DNA from: Streptomyces sp. NBC_00249
GTDB lineage: Bacteria; Actinomycetota; Actinomycetes; Streptomycetales; Streptomycetaceae
Direction: 5' to 3'
NCBI RefSeq assembly: GCF_026342355.1
Contig: NZ_JAPEMV010000002.1
Span: 1,116,001 to 1,180,000 of the forward strand
Length of the DNA stretch: 64,000 nt
Shown here: piece by piece, positions 61,867 through 64,000 of the stretch
Position numbering within the stretch: position 1 is the first letter of the stretch
Layout: every line of letters starts with the position of its first letter
Notes under the pieces: generated by a model
Seen by the model: only the letters and a program-made list of their open reading frames with translations
Told to the model about the DNA's origin: nothing
Database searches by the model: none
Program-made: the position numbers and the translations under genes

Positions 61867-62008
61867 GGGGTCGGGGACGGGGTGGGGTGCCGTCCGGGAT
61901 AGGCATGATTTATGGCGCCCCCTCCGCAGCTGCGTTGGTGCGGCGGTACCGCGCGCCAACACATCACGTTTTACATCCCGGACGACACCCCACCCCGTCC
62001 CCGACCCC
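61867..62008. repeat. Long inverted repeat (34-bp arms)
   Basis: Bases 61867-61900 are complementary to 61975-62008 with a single mismatch, across a 74-base loop. It starts 21 bases after the stop of kinase 1 and could form a strong terminator or regulatory RNA. Confidence 0.85.
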
Positions 62009-62043
62009 TCACGTCTCACGTCTGTGATCCGGTCCCGCCCATT

Positions 62044-62121
62044 CCAGCCTCGCCGGCGTTTGAGGCGCGGGGTCTGGGGCGGAGCCCCAGGTCTGTGAGC
62101 CGCGCCGGCGATTGAGGCGGG
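62044..62121. repeat. Dispersed intergenic repeat, two copies
   Basis: The core CGCCGGCGTTTGAGGCGCGG then GGCGGAGCCCC is at 62044-62087, and a shorter copy with CGCCGGCGATTGAGGCGG is at 62099-62121. Same family as 33002-33095. Confidence 0.75.
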
Positions 62122-62294
62122 AACGGGCGAAGGGTGGGGCGGGGAGAGCTCCGCGCAGCGGGACACGTCCGGGGGCGCCCGGCCCGGGGTGGGGTTAACC
62201 CCCGGGGGGAGACGCCGATGCGCCGCATGGTGGCGGCGTAGGGCCGCGCGGCAGGGTGGGGGGTACGGGCCGATACGAAGGGCAGGGCGGGATC

Positions 62295-63584
62295 ATGGGC
62301 GACGGCAAGGGCTGGCCGGCGGTGTTGCGGGAGCCGGTGGCGGGGCGGACCTGGCGGGAGTTCGGGTACCTGTTGGTGGGGCTGCCGCTGAGCGTCGTCT
62401 ACTTCTCGCTCGCCGTCACGGGCGTCGCCCTCGGCGCGGGGCTGCTCGTCACCTTCATCGGGGTGCCGGTGCTGGCCGGGGTGCTGGCGATGTGCCGGGG
62501 CTTCGGGCGGGTGGAGCGGGGCCGGGTGCGGGGCCTGCTGGGGGTGGCGGTCGCGGAGCCGGCCCCGGTGCGGGCCGCCAAGGGCGGGGCGCTGGGCACG
62601 ATGGTGGCGCTGCTGAAGAGCGGTAGCGCGTGGCGCCACGTGCTGTATTCGGTGGTGCACCTGCCGTGGGCGGTGTTCTCGTTCTCGCTGGCGCTGGTGC
62701 TGTGGGCCGCCGGGTGGGGGTACATGACGTACCCGTTGTGGTTCTGGGTGTTTCCCGCGTTCACCGACCAGCCGGGTCTTCAGCTGTTCCAGAATGATGA
62801 TTATTCGTTCTATCTCGACTCACCGTTGGCGGTGGGGGCCACCTGTTTGATCGGGCTCGCCCTGACCTTGGCCACCCCGTGGGTGATCCGGGCGCTGGCC
62901 ACCGTCGACCGGGTGCTGGTCGGTGCGCTGCTGGGGCCGTCGCGGCTGGACAGCCGGGTCAGTGAGCTGGAGTCGGACCGGGGTGTGGTCGTGGACACGG
63001 CGGCCGCGGACCTGCGGCGGATCGAGCGGGACCTGCACGACGGGGCGCAGGCGCGGCTGGTGGCGCTGGCCATGGACCTGGGGCTGGCCAAGGAGAAGAT
63101 GGCCGAGGATCCGCAGGCCGCCGCGCGGATGGTGGACGAGGCGCACGGTGAGGTGAAGGTCGCCCTCCAGGAGCTGCGGGACCTCGCCCGGGGGATCCAT
63201 CCGGCCGTGCTCACGGACCGGGGGCTGGACGCGGCGCTGTCGTCGGTGGCCTCGCGGTGCACGGTTCCGGTGCGGGTGACGGTGGACCTGCCGGGGCGGC
63301 CGGCGGCGGCGATCGAGGGGATCGCGTACTTCGTGGTGTCGGAGCTGCTGCAGAACGTCAGCAAGCACGCGGGGGCGCGGGGCGCGAGCGTCGAGGTGTG
63401 GACGTCCGGCGGGCGGCTGCTGATCCAGGTGTCCGACGACGGGCGCGGCGGGGCGGACCCGTCCGGCGGTACGGGTCTGGCCGGGCTCTCGGAGCGGCTG
63501 GACGCGGTGGACGGGGTCCTGGTCGTGGAGTCCGTGGAAGGGGAGGGCACGACCGTGAGTGCCGAGCTGCCCTGGCGGGTCTGA
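62295..63584 (+). CDS. HisKA_3 sensor histidine kinase 2
   Basis: The 429-residue protein has a membrane domain of about four helices with a larger outside loop between the third and fourth (FPAFTDQPGLQLFQNDDYSF). It then carries the same HisKA_3 core as kinase 1 ([44 protein letters not shown]). Only the sensor parts and the ends differ clearly. A response regulator follows, so it is the likely partner of that regulator; kinase 1 might talk to it too. Confidence 0.93.
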   Translation: MGDGKGWPAVLREPVAGRTWREFGYLLVGLPLSVVYFSLAVTGVALGAGLLVTFIGVPVLAGVLAMCRGFGRVERGRVRGLLGVAVAEPAPVRAAKGGALGTMVALLKSGSAWRHVLYSVVHLPWAVFSFSLALVLWAAGWGYMTYPLWFWVFPAFTDQPGLQLFQNDDYSFYLDSPLAVGATCLIGLALTLATPWVIRALATVDRVLVGALLGPSRLDSRVSELESDRGVVVDTAAADLRRIERDLHDGAQARLVALAMDLGLAKEKMAEDPQAAARMVDEAHGEVKVALQELRDLARGIHPAVLTDRGLDAALSSVASRCTVPVRVTVDLPGRPAAAIEGIAYFVVSELLQNVSKHAGARGASVEVWTSGGRLLIQVSDDGRGGADPSGGTGLAGLSERLDAVDGVLVVESVEGEGTTVSAELPWRV

Positions 63585-63732
63585 GGTCCCGAAACTCCCT
63601 CCGTACACCCATCTGTTGGCCCGGACTGGGCCCTGTCCGGGCCTTCGAGCTGGGATGCTTGGCCGTGCCAGGCATGACCCGCCACGGGTGGCGGGTCGCG
63701 GATGACGGATGGAACGCGGGAGCTGCTGAAAC

Positions 63733-64000
63733 GTGGAAGACAGGGTGCGGGTGGTCATCGCCGAGGATTCAGTGCTGCTCCGTGAGGGCCTGACCCGGCT
63801 GCTGACCGACCGGGGGCATGACGTCGTCGCGGGCGTCGGGGACGCGGAAGCCCTGATCAAGACGGTGGCGGACCTGGCGGCGGAGGACGCACTGCCGGAT
63901 GTGGTGGTGGCGGACGTACGGATGCCCCCGACGCACACCGACGAGGGCGTACGGGCAGCCGTGCGGCTGCGCCGCGACCACCCGGGCATAGGTGTGCTCG
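63733..64000 (+). CDS. NarL/FixJ-type response regulator, 5' part (cut by window end)
   Basis: Only the first 89 residues of the receiver domain are present: VVIAEDSVLLREGLTRLL with the acidic pair, and VVVADVRMPPTHTDEGVRAA with the phospho-acceptor Asp. The C-terminal DNA-binding domain lies outside. Starts at GTG 63733, 148 bases after the stop of kinase 2. Confidence 0.9.
   Translation, partial: MEDRVRVVIAEDSVLLREGLTRLLTDRGHDVVAGVGDAEALIKTVADLAAEDALPDVVVADVRMPPTHTDEGVRAAVRLRRDHPGIGVL

Larger units (their letters stand above)
61847..62294. other. 448-bp spacer with long hairpin and dispersed repeats
   Basis: No gene is seen. It contains the 34-bp stem element at 61867-62008 and repeats at 62044-62121, and the promoter region of kinase 2. 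Short open frames lack ribosome sites. Confidence 0.7.

Overview
The window is chromosomal DNA of a high-GC actinobacterium, almost certainly a Streptomyces or close relative. Evidence: strong GC bias at third codon positions, frequent GTG starts with a TTG start for rpoB, a NusG with a long acidic N-terminal extension, a tRNA-Trp gene just upstream of secE, SCO6880- and DUF4913-type proteins, and abundant HisKA_3-type sensor kinases. Assignments rest on reading motifs by eye; no database search was run.

Layout. (1) 1-1619: 3' part of a YfhO-like membrane protein. (2) 1616-18841: a 17-kb cluster resembling an actinobacterial type IV secretion system (T4SS), in two divergent units. The minus-strand unit (4508 to 1616) holds a lytic transglycosylase/M23 endopeptidase, a lipoprotein and a proline-rich protein. 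The plus-strand unit (4683 to 18841) holds a P-loop protein, two small pilin-like membrane proteins, a bitopic protein, a VirB6-like protein, two tandem small-protein/zeta-kinase pairs, an SCO6880/PrgI-like protein, a VirB4-like ATPase, a VirD4/TraG-like coupling ATPase, a DUF4913 protein, a lipoprotein, and a small protein followed by a FolD-like protein. No relaxase, integrase or att repeat was seen. Both zeta-like kinases and the FolD-like protein end in a related tail (A-rich, RLR, then a P/Q/R-rich end), and each is preceded by an overlapping small gene. I read these as candidate cargo of the secretion system. This is an inference and the main point of interest.

(3) 18865-31424: the transcription/translation core on the minus strand: trpT, secE, nusG, rplK, rplA, rplJ, rplL, rpoB, rpoC, with terminators, an rplJ leader hairpin and a good rpoB promoter. 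(4) 31617-38402: aminotransferase, adenosine deaminase, murB, small proteins, and a drug-efflux transporter with a TetR regulator that share a 20-bp operator. (5) 38431-39672: non-coding DNA dominated by an inverted repeat with arms of about 450 bp. (6) 39673-45597: MaoC-type dehydratase pair, rpmG, tRNA-Met, tRNA-Thr, an amidohydrolase, an NAD(P)-binding protein, small unknowns, tRNA-Tyr and yajQ. (7) 45848-50356: SulP transporter, APC permease, SMI1/KNR4 protein, YccF protein and HtpX protease.

(8) 50588-60523: an operon nuoA-B-C-H-I-J-K-L-M-N for complex I membrane and connecting subunits that lacks nuoD, E, F and G; its nuoC has a long repetitive tail. (9) 60680-64000: two sister histidine kinases with nearly identical catalytic DNA, then the start of a response regulator cut by the window end.
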